Part shown: positions 1 through 5,736 of the stretch, in pieces
How positions within the stretch are numbered: the first letter of the stretch is position 1
How the letters are laid out: the number at the start of each line of letters is the position of its first letter
NCBI GenBank assembly: GCA_016209665.1
Contig: JACQVT010000860.1
Span: 1-11,030, forward strand
Length of the DNA: 11,030 nucleotides
DNA from: Planctomycetota bacterium
Lineage (GTDB): Bacteria; Planctomycetota; Phycisphaerae; UBA1845; PWPN01
Direction: 5' to 3'
Made by a program: the position numbers and the translations under genes
The notes under the pieces: model-generated
What the model was told of the DNA's origin: nothing
What the model saw: the letters and a program-made list of their open reading frames with translations, nothing else
The model's database searches: none

Positions 1-748
1 CGTCCGGGTCCTGCCGCATCAGATACTTTAAGGCGGCCCGAAAGTCCTGCACGTCCACGTGGACCTCGCGCTGGTTGACCAGGGCCTTCTTGTCGCGGAA
101 CAAGTACTCGATGGGGTCCTCGATGGTCACGATGTGGCAGGCCCGCGTCTCGTTGACGTAGTCCAGGGCGGCGGCGATGGTGGTGGACTTGCCCGAGCCC
201 GTGATGCCGGCCAGCAGGACCAGCCCCTGGTGGTACTGGGTGATCTTGTACATCGACTCGGGCAGGTGAAGCTGGCGGAAATCGAGGATCTCGGCGTTCA
301 CGCGGCGGGCGGCCACGCTGAGCACCCCCCGCTGCCGGAAGATGTTGACGCGGAACCGGTCGCCCTCGCCAAGCTGGTAGGCGAAGTCCGAGGCCCCCGA
401 GGTCGCCAACTGGCGCCGTTGGTGCTCGTTCATGATCTCGAACCAGATGTCCTCGACCTGTCGGGGGGTCAGCGGCGGCTCCTTGACCGGCTTGAGGTCG
501 CCCTTGTGGCGGATGTGCACGCGGGAGCCCGCCTTGAAGTGCAGGTCGGAGGCCTTGAGCTGGCAGACGTATTTCAAGTAGCGGTGGACCCGCGGCTCCT
601 TCCTGACCCGGGCCGGCTCGGCTGGCGGCGGAGCAAGCTCGGCGGCCACCGCCGCGACGCCCAACGCCTCGCCGTTGCCCCGCCCCTCCTGTTCGGACTC
701 CAACTCCTCGGCTCCGGGTATTTCCAACTGGCTTTCCGTGTCAGCCAT
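1..748 (-). CDS. pilT: PilT-like type IV pilus twitching ATPase (partial, 3' end beyond the window)
   Basis: This is a secretion-type hexameric ATPase of the PilT/PilB superfamily. PilT drives pilus retraction at the inner membrane in twitching motility. The visible 249 residues start at an ATG with AGGAG at 758-762, nine bases upstream. Residues 1-50 are acidic, then Ala/Pro-rich and probably disordered. The PilT N-terminal domain covers about 55-150, with ASDLHFKAG near 66-74. The Walker A motif GITGSGKST covers 181-189 (Lys187), and the Asp box TIEDPIEY covers 208-215. LVNQREVH (223-230) and RQDPD at the cut edge are typical PilT sequence. Classical PilT has its Walker lysine near 136, so this protein carries about 50 extra N-terminal residues. 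It lies 134 bp downstream of hisF on the same strand and may share its promoter. A PilB-like or other GspE paralogue is possible, but motif spacing favours PilT. Confidence 0.9.
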   Translation of the reverse strand, partial: MADTESQLEIPGAEELESEQEGRGNGEALGVAAVAAELAPPPAEPARVRKEPRVHRYLKYVCQLKASDLHFKAGSRVHIRHKGDLKPVKEPPLTPRQVEDIWFEIMNEHQRRQLATSGASDFAYQLGEGDRFRVNIFRQRGVLSVAARRVNAEILDFRQLHLPESMYKITQYHQGLVLLAGITGSGKSTTIAAALDYVNETRACHIVTIEDPIEYLFRDKKALVNQREVHVDVQDFRAALKYLMRQDPD

Positions 749-757
749 CGCTCGGCG

Positions 758-762
758 CTCCT
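758..762 (-). promoter_or_regulatory. Ribosome binding site of pilT
   Basis: AGGAG on the minus strand, nine bases before the ATG at 748. It fixes the start of the pilT-like gene and excludes further N-terminal extension. Confidence 0.7.
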
Positions 763-779
763 GTTCTTGCCTCTGGAAG

Positions 780-848
780 CCCTTGACACGCCGCGTCCGC
801 CTCCGGCGGACCGATTCGCTTCGCAAATCGAAGGCGGCGAGTCAAGGG
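780..848. repeat. Three-armed palindromic element between hisF and pilT
   Basis: The outer arms 780-794 and 834-848 pair at 14 of 15 positions; the one mismatch is A788 against A840. Inside are two further hairpins. The first is GTCCGCC/GGCGGAC (795-801 with 805-811, 3-base loop). The second is CGATT with AATCG (812-816 with 826-830), extended by GC/GC around a TTC loop. Together they fold as a Y or T with two side arms, on either strand. There is no T-tract, so an ordinary intrinsic terminator is unlikely. A REP/BIME-like or MITE-like repeat, or an RNA processing or attenuation element between the two genes, would fit. Confidence 0.75.
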
Positions 849-882
849 AAGCCCCACTATTCAGACGGTTGGCCACACCGGT

Positions 883-1650
883 TCATAACCGCACGGGGAT
901 GCCCCGGCTGGCCATGTATTCCTTCGTCTCGCGGATCGAGTACGTGCCAAAATGGAAGATGCTGGCCGCCAGGGCCGCATCCGCCTTGCCCAGCGTCACC
1001 GCGTCGGCCAGATGCCGCGGGCAACCCGCCCCTCCCGAGGCCACCACCGGGATGGTCACCGCCTCGGATACCGCCGCGGTAATCTCCAGGTCGTATCCAT
1101 CCTGCGTACCGTCCGCGTCCATGCAGGTCAAGACGATCTCGCCCGCCCCGAGTTCCTCCACCCGGCGGGCCCACTCCACGGCCTGAAGGCCGGTCGGCGT
1201 CCGCCCGCCGTGGATGTGGACATCCCAGAATTCCCGGCCGTCCTTGGTCACCCGCTTGGGGTCGATGTTGACCACCGTGCAGCAACGGCCGAACCGCGTG
1301 GCCGTCTCGGTGATGATCCGGGGGTTCTGCACGGCCGCCGTGTTGATCGACACCTTCTCCGCCCCCGCCTGGACCAGCTTCGTGACGTCCTCAATGGTCC
1401 GGATGCCCCCCCCGACCGTGAACGGCATGAAGCATTCCTCCGCCACCCGCCGGACGACCTCCACCATGATGTCCCGCCCCTCGTGGCTGGCCGTGATGTC
1501 CAGGAACACCAGCTCGTCCGCCCCCGCCTCCTCGTAGCTACGGGCGATCTCGACCGGGTCGCCGGCGTCGCGGAGGTTCACGAAGTTCACCCCCTTGACC
1601 ACCCGGCCCTCCTTGACGTCGAGACAGGGGATAATGCGTTTGGCGAGCAT
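883..1650 (-). CDS. hisF: Imidazole glycerol phosphate synthase cyclase subunit HisF
   Basis: HisF is the cyclase half of the cytoplasmic HisH-HisF complex. It uses ammonia from HisH to convert PRFAR to imidazole glycerol phosphate and AICAR in histidine biosynthesis. The product is 255 residues, the family's usual size. It begins [15 protein letters not shown] and carries both catalytic aspartates, Asp11 (CLDVKEG) and Asp130 (VVNIDPKRV). Phosphate-binding glycine motifs are present (TVGGGIR at 78-84, VASGGAG at 203-209), and the C-terminus SIREVKEY-like/GIPVR is typical. The loop usually read TSMDRDGT is TCMDADGT here (175-182), a mild deviation. The frame is open 103 codons further upstream, but homology begins at this ATG. 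No clear Shine-Dalgarno precedes it. hisH and hisA are not adjacent; the gene stands alone before pilT. Confidence 0.97.
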   Translation of the reverse strand: MLAKRIIPCLDVKEGRVVKGVNFVNLRDAGDPVEIARSYEEAGADELVFLDITASHEGRDIMVEVVRRVAEECFMPFTVGGGIRTIEDVTKLVQAGAEKVSINTAAVQNPRIITETATRFGRCCTVVNIDPKRVTKDGREFWDVHIHGGRTPTGLQAVEWARRVEELGAGEIVLTCMDADGTQDGYDLEITAAVSEAVTIPVVASGGAGCPRHLADAVTLGKADAALAASIFHFGTYSIRETKEYMASRGIPVRL

Positions 1651-1774
1651 GCAACCAACCGTCAACAATGGCCTTAAGCCAGTCTGGAACAGTCCCGGGG
1701 AGGCGGGGCGGACGGTCACATCTCGGCTTGTCGAGTCGCCGTGGCGACCCTCCTGGTCCGCAGGTTCCACTGTT

Positions 1775-1802
1775 ATTGTAAGCCCTCCCCCCAGCCATTC
1801 AA
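1775..1802 (-). promoter_or_regulatory. Sigma-70-type promoter for hisF (and possibly pilT)
   Basis: On the minus strand, TTGAAT (1797-1802) and TACAAT (1775-1780) are separated by 16 bases, close to the housekeeping consensus. Transcription would start near 1768 and give a leader of roughly 118 nt before hisF. That leader contains a GTCGCC/GGCGAC inverted repeat near 1735-1748. On the opposite strand, an extended -10-like TGTTATTGT (1771-1779) overlaps the same bases, so divergent transcription is conceivable. Confidence 0.55.
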
Positions 1803-1822
1803 GGGCCGCCGCCAAACGCGGC

Positions 1823-2011
1823 GTGACCGTCACCAGCTTCATCAACAGCATGCCGGAGCGGGCCGCCGACCGCACCCTGGAGCGTGTCCGGCGCCGCGAG
1901 CTGTCCAAGCGGGACCAGCAGACGCTGTTGCGGATACTCACCCATCCCAAGGGTCCCAATGCGGCCCTGCTCCGTGCGGCCGAGCGATGTCGGGATCGCT
2001 ATGGCGAGTGA
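1823..2011 (+). CDS. Possible small basic protein, unrecognised
   Basis: I do not recognise this protein. From a GTG at 1823 it would be 62 residues; an in-frame ATG at 1850 would give 53. Third codon positions are almost all G or C over the first two thirds, as in the real genes here. The peptide is Arg-rich and predicted helical ([20 protein letters not shown], then [22 protein letters not shown]). No Shine-Dalgarno is visible. It diverges from hisF, and an extended -10-like box at 1771-1779 could serve it. It could also be a gene remnant or a chance open frame, because the frame stays open back into the hisF antisense strand. Confidence 0.35.
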   Translation: MTVTSFINSMPERAADRTLERVRRRELSKRDQQTLLRILTHPKGPNAALLRAAERCRDRYGE

Positions 2012-2126
2012 CCCGCTGCGATTCGAGCGTTTCGACAAGAACCGACGACCCCGATCACCTCTATCTGCCCATGGCCGACGCCAGAACGCTCGTCACCCGG
2101 ACCTGGGGACCCTGAGCCTTGGAGGA

Positions 2127-2210
2127 AGTTGCGTGGAAGGAGGGTGGCCCAGGTCCTTGGTGGACCTGGGGGAGCCGAGGATCCGTCCCCGCAACTACCC
2201 TGCGGGTTAG
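2127..2210. other. Cluster of hairpins in the 246-bp gap 2012-2257
   Basis: No convincing gene lies between 2012 and 2257. The central element is a perfect 9-bp stem, CCCAGGTCC (2148-2156) with GGACCTGGG (2162-2170), loop TTGGT. It is enclosed by AGTTGCG (2127-2133) pairing with CGCAACT (2190-2196). A second hairpin, CTACCC/GGGTTAG (2195-2210, one bulge), competes with the enclosing stem for bases 2195-2196. A further GGACCTGGGG copy lies at about 2099-2108. On the minus strand this is just downstream of the zinc-finger gene and could act as its 3' end. No T-tract follows on either strand. Confidence 0.5.
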
Positions 2211-2257
2211 ACTCGGAAACCACCCTTCGCGCTTCAGGACATGGTCGGCCGCGGCGC

Positions 2258-2500
2258 TCAGGCCACCTGGAAGGATTGGCCGAGCACCCGGAACTCGCCG
2301 GTGTCCTGGCGTTCGAGTTTCCCGCGGATTTCCTCGAAGCGTCGGACGGTGGCCTCGTCATACAGTCGTTCGCCGCACCCCAGGCAGACCAGCGCCTCGA
2401 CGCGGACGACGGCGGTATGCTTGCCGCCGCGCAGCAGCTTCTCAACCTGCTTTGGCGTGATGTCGCCGCCGCACACCGGACAACAATCAACCGGGATCAT
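2258..2500 (-). CDS. YgiT-type (MqsA N-terminal-like) zinc-finger protein
   Basis: This 80-residue protein has a treble-clef-type zinc site, Cys7-x2-Cys10 and Cys39-x2-Cys42, in the arrangement CCPVCGGDI...LVCLGCGERLYDE that marks YgiT-type proteins. That domain forms the N-terminus of the antitoxin MqsA, and in stand-alone form it is usually found beside small toxin genes. The DNA-binding HTH of MqsA is absent; the C-terminus is a charged helix (ATVRRFEEIRGKLER) and a short tail. The start at 2500 is chosen because AAAGGAG (2510-2516) lies nine bases upstream; an in-frame ATG seven codons earlier lacks this. The first 14 bases overlap the end of the PIN gene in another frame, implying coupled translation. 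It may be an antitoxin or accessory regulator; this role is inferred. Confidence 0.85.
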   Translation of the reverse strand: MIPVDCCPVCGGDITPKQVEKLLRGGKHTAVVRVEALVCLGCGERLYDEATVRRFEEIRGKLERQDTGEFRVLGQSFQVA

Positions 2501-3032
2501 GCGTCTGGTCTCCTTTCCCACGCAAAGAAGACACGCCCGGAGGGATCACGTAACGGTCTGGGGCGATCGGCAATCCCTGGGCAACAGTGCCCGCCACGGC
2601 CGCCTTGGGCGGCGGGTAGGTTGGTCCAGGCCACTTGAGCAGGGCCGTGAAACCTGCCTGCTCGAAATGATGGTCGCCGGTCAGAGCCTCAGTGAGCCCG
2701 CGTTCCCGCATCACGACGAAGGAGATGCAGTCGGTGAGCGACCAGTCCTTGTCGGGGCGGTCACGATATAGCGCGAGTCCCAGATGGTACAGCCGCTCGT
2801 CCGGTGGCAGTATAGTCACAAGCCGCTGTTTCCGAAGGCGATCCTCGAGCGACAGGAATAACGACCGCGTCTTCGACGAGCACAACCCGTCGGCCAGTTC
2901 CGTCAGCACCCATGCCGTCGTGACCAAAGGGCGGGCCGCCCCACTCAGGGCCTCGACTGCGGCCCGGTGTTTGCGGTCTTGGGGATTGAGCATCGCTAGG
3001 AATACGAAAGAGTCGGCAAACCGCTCGGTCAT
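2487..3032 (-). CDS. PIN-domain ribonuclease, VapC-like toxin candidate with C-terminal extension
   Basis: PIN domains are metal-dependent RNases; VapC-type toxins cleave tRNA or rRNA until bound by their antitoxin. The four expected acidic residues are present: Asp7 (FADSFVFLA), Glu45 (WVLTELADGL), Asp101 (SLTDCISFVVM) and Asp120 (LTGDHHFEQAGF). The fold is complete by about Leu132, where most family members stop. Here 49 more residues follow, rich in Pro and Gly and ending RGKGDQTHDPG, with no recognised domain. The Trp134 codon (TGG, 2631-2633) falls where a stop would be expected, so a lost stop is possible. The start ATG overlaps the antitoxin stop (ATGA at 3029-3032). A GCCGCC/GGCGGC hairpin (2599-2613) lies within the tail. 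Confidence 0.88.
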   Translation of the reverse strand: MTERFADSFVFLAMLNPQDRKHRAAVEALSGAARPLVTTAWVLTELADGLCSSKTRSLFLSLEDRLRKQRLVTILPPDERLYHLGLALYRDRPDKDWSLTDCISFVVMRERGLTEALTGDHHFEQAGFTALLKWPGPTYPPPKAAVAGTVAQGLPIAPDRYVIPPGVSSLRGKGDQTHDPG

Positions 3033-3247
3033 TTCTTCGGCGCCCCGTGGATGTAGTGGTCGTGGTTCTCGGCCAGATCTTCCGGGAGTCCCTCCGCTGC
3101 CCCGATGAGGTCCTTGAAGACCTCCGTCCAGGCTGGATGATCGTCGCTGGACGATACCTCCTCCACCCGAACCACGGTCCCCTCGGCCGGGACGGCAGGT
3201 CCGTCGAGCACCACTACGCCGCCTTGCACTGTGCCTCTGTACGTCAT
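3029..3247 (-). CDS. AF2212-like/VapB-type antitoxin candidate
   Basis: This is a 72-residue protein. Its N-terminal beta-rich part, MTYRGTVQGGVVVLDGPAVPAEGTVVRVE, matches the pattern of the small AF2212-like (DUF104-type) proteins often encoded just before PIN toxins. The rest (Trp40 to Lys72) is an acidic helical segment (TEVFKDLIGAAEGLPEDL) of the kind that wraps a PIN toxin. Overlap with the toxin by ATGA supports the pairing. The start at 3247 is favoured over an in-frame ATG at 3268: GAGGTAAG lies just before 3247, while the ATG at 3268 is inside the TATAAT promoter box and would not be transcribed. Function is inferred from position and N-terminal pattern. Confidence 0.8.
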   Translation of the reverse strand: MTYRGTVQGGVVVLDGPAVPAEGTVVRVEEVSSSDDHPAWTEVFKDLIGAAEGLPEDLAENHDHYIHGAPKK

Positions 3248-3266
3248 GGTTCTTACCTCAGAGACC

Positions 3267-3295
3267 ATTATATCACAGGCTGGAGCGCCCCAGCC
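3267..3295 (-). promoter_or_regulatory. Promoter and likely operator of the antitoxin-PIN-zinc-finger operon
   Basis: A perfect TATAAT lies at 3267-3272 on the minus strand. Seventeen bases upstream the -35 position reads GGCTGG, which is weak. A near-palindrome, GGCTGG-GGCGCT-CCAGCC, spans 3278-3295 (8 of 9 base pairs symmetric) and covers the spacer and the -35 hexamer. A repressor bound there would block RNA polymerase, as expected for autoregulation by toxin-antitoxin complexes. Predicted transcription start is near 3260, 13 bases before the antitoxin ATG. Confidence 0.6.
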
Positions 3296-3603
3296 ATCCT
3301 GGCGGACAACGACGAAGCTGGCTGCCCGACCGGGCGAAGCATGGCCAGGACACGGTAGGTCGGAAAGCGAAACAGGTGCCGGCGATGAGCGGCGACGGAC
3401 TTTCGCTCAGAGACGTCGTGGTCTTCAGGCTTCTCCACCAGAGGCACCCGGCCCACGGCTGGCTTGACCATCTCGTAGGCCAAACCGCCAGCAGCGTTTG
3501 AGGTCTCAACGGTACGCCTTAACGGGATACGATGCAATTGGCGAGGCGTCTGTTTATACTCTCGCTCGTCCTCGTCGAAGCGAACTTATCTCAGGAGATG
3601 CGT
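3296..3603. other. Intergenic region, divergent between the TA-like operon and the GH123-like gene
   Basis: No convincing gene is present. A TATACT box at 3555-3560 could be the -10 of the downstream plus-strand gene; no good -35 stands 16-18 bases before it. The Shine-Dalgarno AGGAG is at 3593-3597. A short minus-strand frame reads peptide-like sequence here (GLAYEMVKPAVGRVPLVEKP) but has no recognisable homology and runs into the operator region. Confidence 0.4.
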
Positions 3604-5397
3604 ATGACCACTCGACTGACGATCTGCTTCCTGACTCTGGCAGGGACGTACGCTTGGGCGGCGGGAGGTCCAGCCACGCGGCCGGCGCTGGAGGCGGCCG
3701 ACTATGGCCAACTCATCTTGGCCAACGACAACGTCGCGGTGTGGTGGTGCGAGGCGATGCGGAAGGTCGGGCGGACGCGGCCGGCGCCGCGCGAGGGAGC
3801 CGCTGCGGCGAGTTTGTCGGCGGCGAAGAACGAGTTCGAAGCGGTCCAGATCGTGGTGCGCCCGGACAAGCCGCTTGCGGCTTTGCGATGTCGGGCGACC
3901 GATCTGGAAGGACCCAACGGATCGCGCATTCCCGCAGGGAACATCAGTCTCCTGCGGGTCGCCTACGTCCCGGTCACCGCCCCCACGGATTCGCTCGGCC
4001 AAGCGGGTGACTGGCCCGACCCGCTGCCGCCGCTGGATGGGCCGATCGACGTGCCGGCGGGCGTCAATCAGCCGATCTGGGTATTGGTGCACGTACCGCG
4101 GGATGCTGCCGCCAGCGACTACCTGGGCCGGATCGAGTTGTCGGCGAATGGATGGTCCGCCCACGTGCCGATCTCGCTGCACGTCTGGGATTTCGCCCTG
4201 CCGGACAAGCCCCGCACCGCCAGCGCCCTTGGCCTTTCGATGGGCAACGCCTACCGGTACCAGGCCGCCAAGACGTCCGAGCAGCACCGGCAACTGTTCG
4301 CCAAGTACATGCAATGCTTCGCCGATCATCGGATCAGCCCCTACAACCCGGTACCGTTCGACCCCATCGACATCAAGTTCGTACCGGACGCCCAGCCGCC
4401 GCGGGCCGACGTGACATTCGACCGCTTCGACGCGGCCATGGCCGAGGCCATCGACCGCTGGCACATCACGAGCTTCAATCTGCACCTGCCGGGCATGGGC
4501 GGCGGCACGTTCCACCAGCGACACGAGGGCCAGATCGCCGACTTCAAGGCCGGCTCGCCGCAGTTCGAGGCGCTGTTCTCCAGCATGGTCCGCCAGATCG
4601 AGTCGCACCTGCGCGACAAGGGCTGGCTGGACCTGGCCTACGTCTACTGGTTCGACGAGCCCGAACCGCGCGACTATGAGTTCGTCCGCGCCGGCATGGA
4701 CCGGATCAAAAAGTACGCCCCCGGCATCCGCCGCATGTTGACCGAGCAGCCGACCGAGCCGCTGTTCGGCGCGGTCGACCTGTGGTGCCCGATCCTCGAT
4801 GCGTTCAAGCCCGACGAGGTTCGGCGGCGGCAGGCCCTCGGCGAGCAGTTCTGGTGGTACATCTGCACCGGGCCCAAGGCCCCCTACTGCACCGAGTTCA
4901 TCGACCACCCGGCCACGAGCCTGCGGGCCTGGTTGTGGCAGACATGGCAGCACCAGGTCAGCGGCATCCTGATCTGGGAGACGACCTACTGGACGAGCGG
5001 GACGGCCTTTCCCGACTCGCTGCAAGACCCCTACCGCGACGCCATGTCCTACGTCAGCGGTTACGGCACGCCGGCCGGCACGAAGAAGCCCTGGGGCAAC
5101 GGCGACGGCCGCTTCATCTACCCGCCCGAGTCGGCCGCCGAGGGTGCGACCCATTTTGTGCCCGATGGACCCGTCAGCAGCATCCGCTGGGAGATGCTTC
5201 GCGACGGCATCGAGGACCTCGACTACTGCTACCTGCTGACCGACGCCCACGCGGCCCGGGGCAACAAGGATTCCCGAATCGACGCGCCCGCGGATATCTC
5301 GGCCAGGCTGACCAGCTACACGTTCGACCCCGCCCCCATCTACCGTCAGCGCCAAAGAGTGGCCGAGATGATCGAACGGATCGTCCGGGAGCGCTGA
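3604..5397 (+). CDS. Secreted GH123-like glycoside hydrolase (DUF4091 family)
   Basis: This is a 597-residue exported protein. Residues 1-20 form a signal peptide (TTR, then LTICFLTLAGTYA, with a likely cut after Ala19 or Ala20). An N-terminal beta-sandwich (about 45-200) ends at ISLHVWDFALP, the usual linker in this family. The C-terminal barrel follows and contains YVYWFDEPEP with the adjacent pair Asp351-Glu352. In GH123 beta-N-acetylgalactosaminidases an Asp-Glu pair here performs substrate-assisted hydrolysis. Trp/Tyr-rich segments LWCPILDAF, QFWWYICTG, GILIWETTYW and the RWEMLRDGIEDLDYCYLL motif near the end are typical of DUF4091. The start is set by AGGAG six bases upstream; ATGs at 3532 and 3598 are poorly placed. 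Substrate is uncertain because most family members are uncharacterised; periplasmic or extracellular action is inferred from the signal peptide. Confidence 0.9.
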   Translation: MTTRLTICFLTLAGTYAWAAGGPATRPALEAADYGQLILANDNVAVWWCEAMRKVGRTRPAPREGAAAASLSAAKNEFEAVQIVVRPDKPLAALRCRATDLEGPNGSRIPAGNISLLRVAYVPVTAPTDSLGQAGDWPDPLPPLDGPIDVPAGVNQPIWVLVHVPRDAAASDYLGRIELSANGWSAHVPISLHVWDFALPDKPRTASALGLSMGNAYRYQAAKTSEQHRQLFAKYMQCFADHRISPYNPVPFDPIDIKFVPDAQPPRADVTFDRFDAAMAEAIDRWHITSFNLHLPGMGGGTFHQRHEGQIADFKAGSPQFEALFSSMVRQIESHLRDKGWLDLAYVYWFDEPEPRDYEFVRAGMDRIKKYAPGIRRMLTEQPTEPLFGAVDLWCPILDAFKPDEVRRRQALGEQFWWYICTGPKAPYCTEFIDHPATSLRAWLWQTWQHQVSGILIWETTYWTSGTAFPDSLQDPYRDAMSYVSGYGTPAGTKKPWGNGDGRFIYPPESAAEGATHFVPDGPVSSIRWEMLRDGIEDLDYCYLLTDAHAARGNKDSRIDAPADISARLTSYTFDPAPIYRQRQRVAEMIERIVRER

Positions 5398-5424
5398 CAG
5401 ACCGGCCACCTCGGTCCGTCGGCC

Positions 5425-5443
5425 CGGCGGGGAAAGCCTGCCG
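5425..5443 (+). terminator. Possible terminator hairpin after the GH123-like gene
   Basis: CGGCGGG (5425-5431) pairs with CCTGCCG (5437-5443) with one G-U pair and loop GAAAG, 28 bases after the stop codon. No T-run follows, so this is weak evidence. Confidence 0.3.
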
Positions 5444-5502
5444 TGTCGCAGGATGTCCCAGCACCGGGCGCCTCGCCGCCGGCCCTCTATTTCAGAATTG
5501 TG

Positions 5503-5529
5503 CAAAACAAATGACATTTGCTGGTTTTG
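5503..5529. promoter_or_regulatory. Nested palindrome in an AT-rich island upstream of the enhancer-binding protein gene
   Basis: CAAAAC (5503-5508) mirrors GTTTTG (5524-5529), and inside it CAAAT-GAC-ATTTG (5508-5520) is a perfect palindrome. The island from about 5485 to 5555 is much richer in A/T than its surroundings, which suits a promoter or regulator site. It lies about 210 bases before the start codon at 5737. No confident -35/-10 pair was found. Confidence 0.4.
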
Positions 5530-5623
5530 TCGGGCGTCCTCACATATCCTTAACACGGGACGGCGGATAAGAATGCGACACGTCTGACGCGTCGTCCGTG
5601 GAGAGTACGGAGAGAGAGAGGCT

Positions 5624-5640
5624 GTTCGGCCAAGCCGAAC
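5624..5640. other. Perfect 7-bp hairpin in the leader of the enhancer-binding protein gene
   Basis: GTTCGGC (5624-5630) and GCCGAAC (5634-5640) are separated by CAA. The hairpin lies about 100 bases before the start codon. An 8-bp palindrome GACGCGTC is at 5586-5593, and a GA-rich run is at 5610-5620. The region 5398-5736 contains no supported gene. Confidence 0.45.
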
Positions 5641-5736
5641 GTGGAGGGCCGCCGAGGCGAGCGCCGCCTGTCACGATAACGGTCAGCGAGGGGCCGGGTC
5701 AGTCGGTTTCGGGCTGCGCGCGTACAGCGGGTTTGC

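Noticed and set aside
59..1186. 375-codon open frame on the plus strand
   Set aside because: Antisense shadow of the pilT-like gene and hisF; the peptide is Val/Leu/Asp-rich shadow sequence with no family features.
3268..3537. 89-codon minus-strand frame with peptide-like stretches
   Set aside because: It covers the operator and promoter of the TA-like operon, lacks a recognisable domain and has no good ribosome binding site; possible ancient remnant only.
3586..5556. 656-codon open frame on the minus strand
   Set aside because: Antisense to the GH123-like gene, which has a signal peptide, catalytic motif and ribosome binding site; high GC content explains the long shadow.
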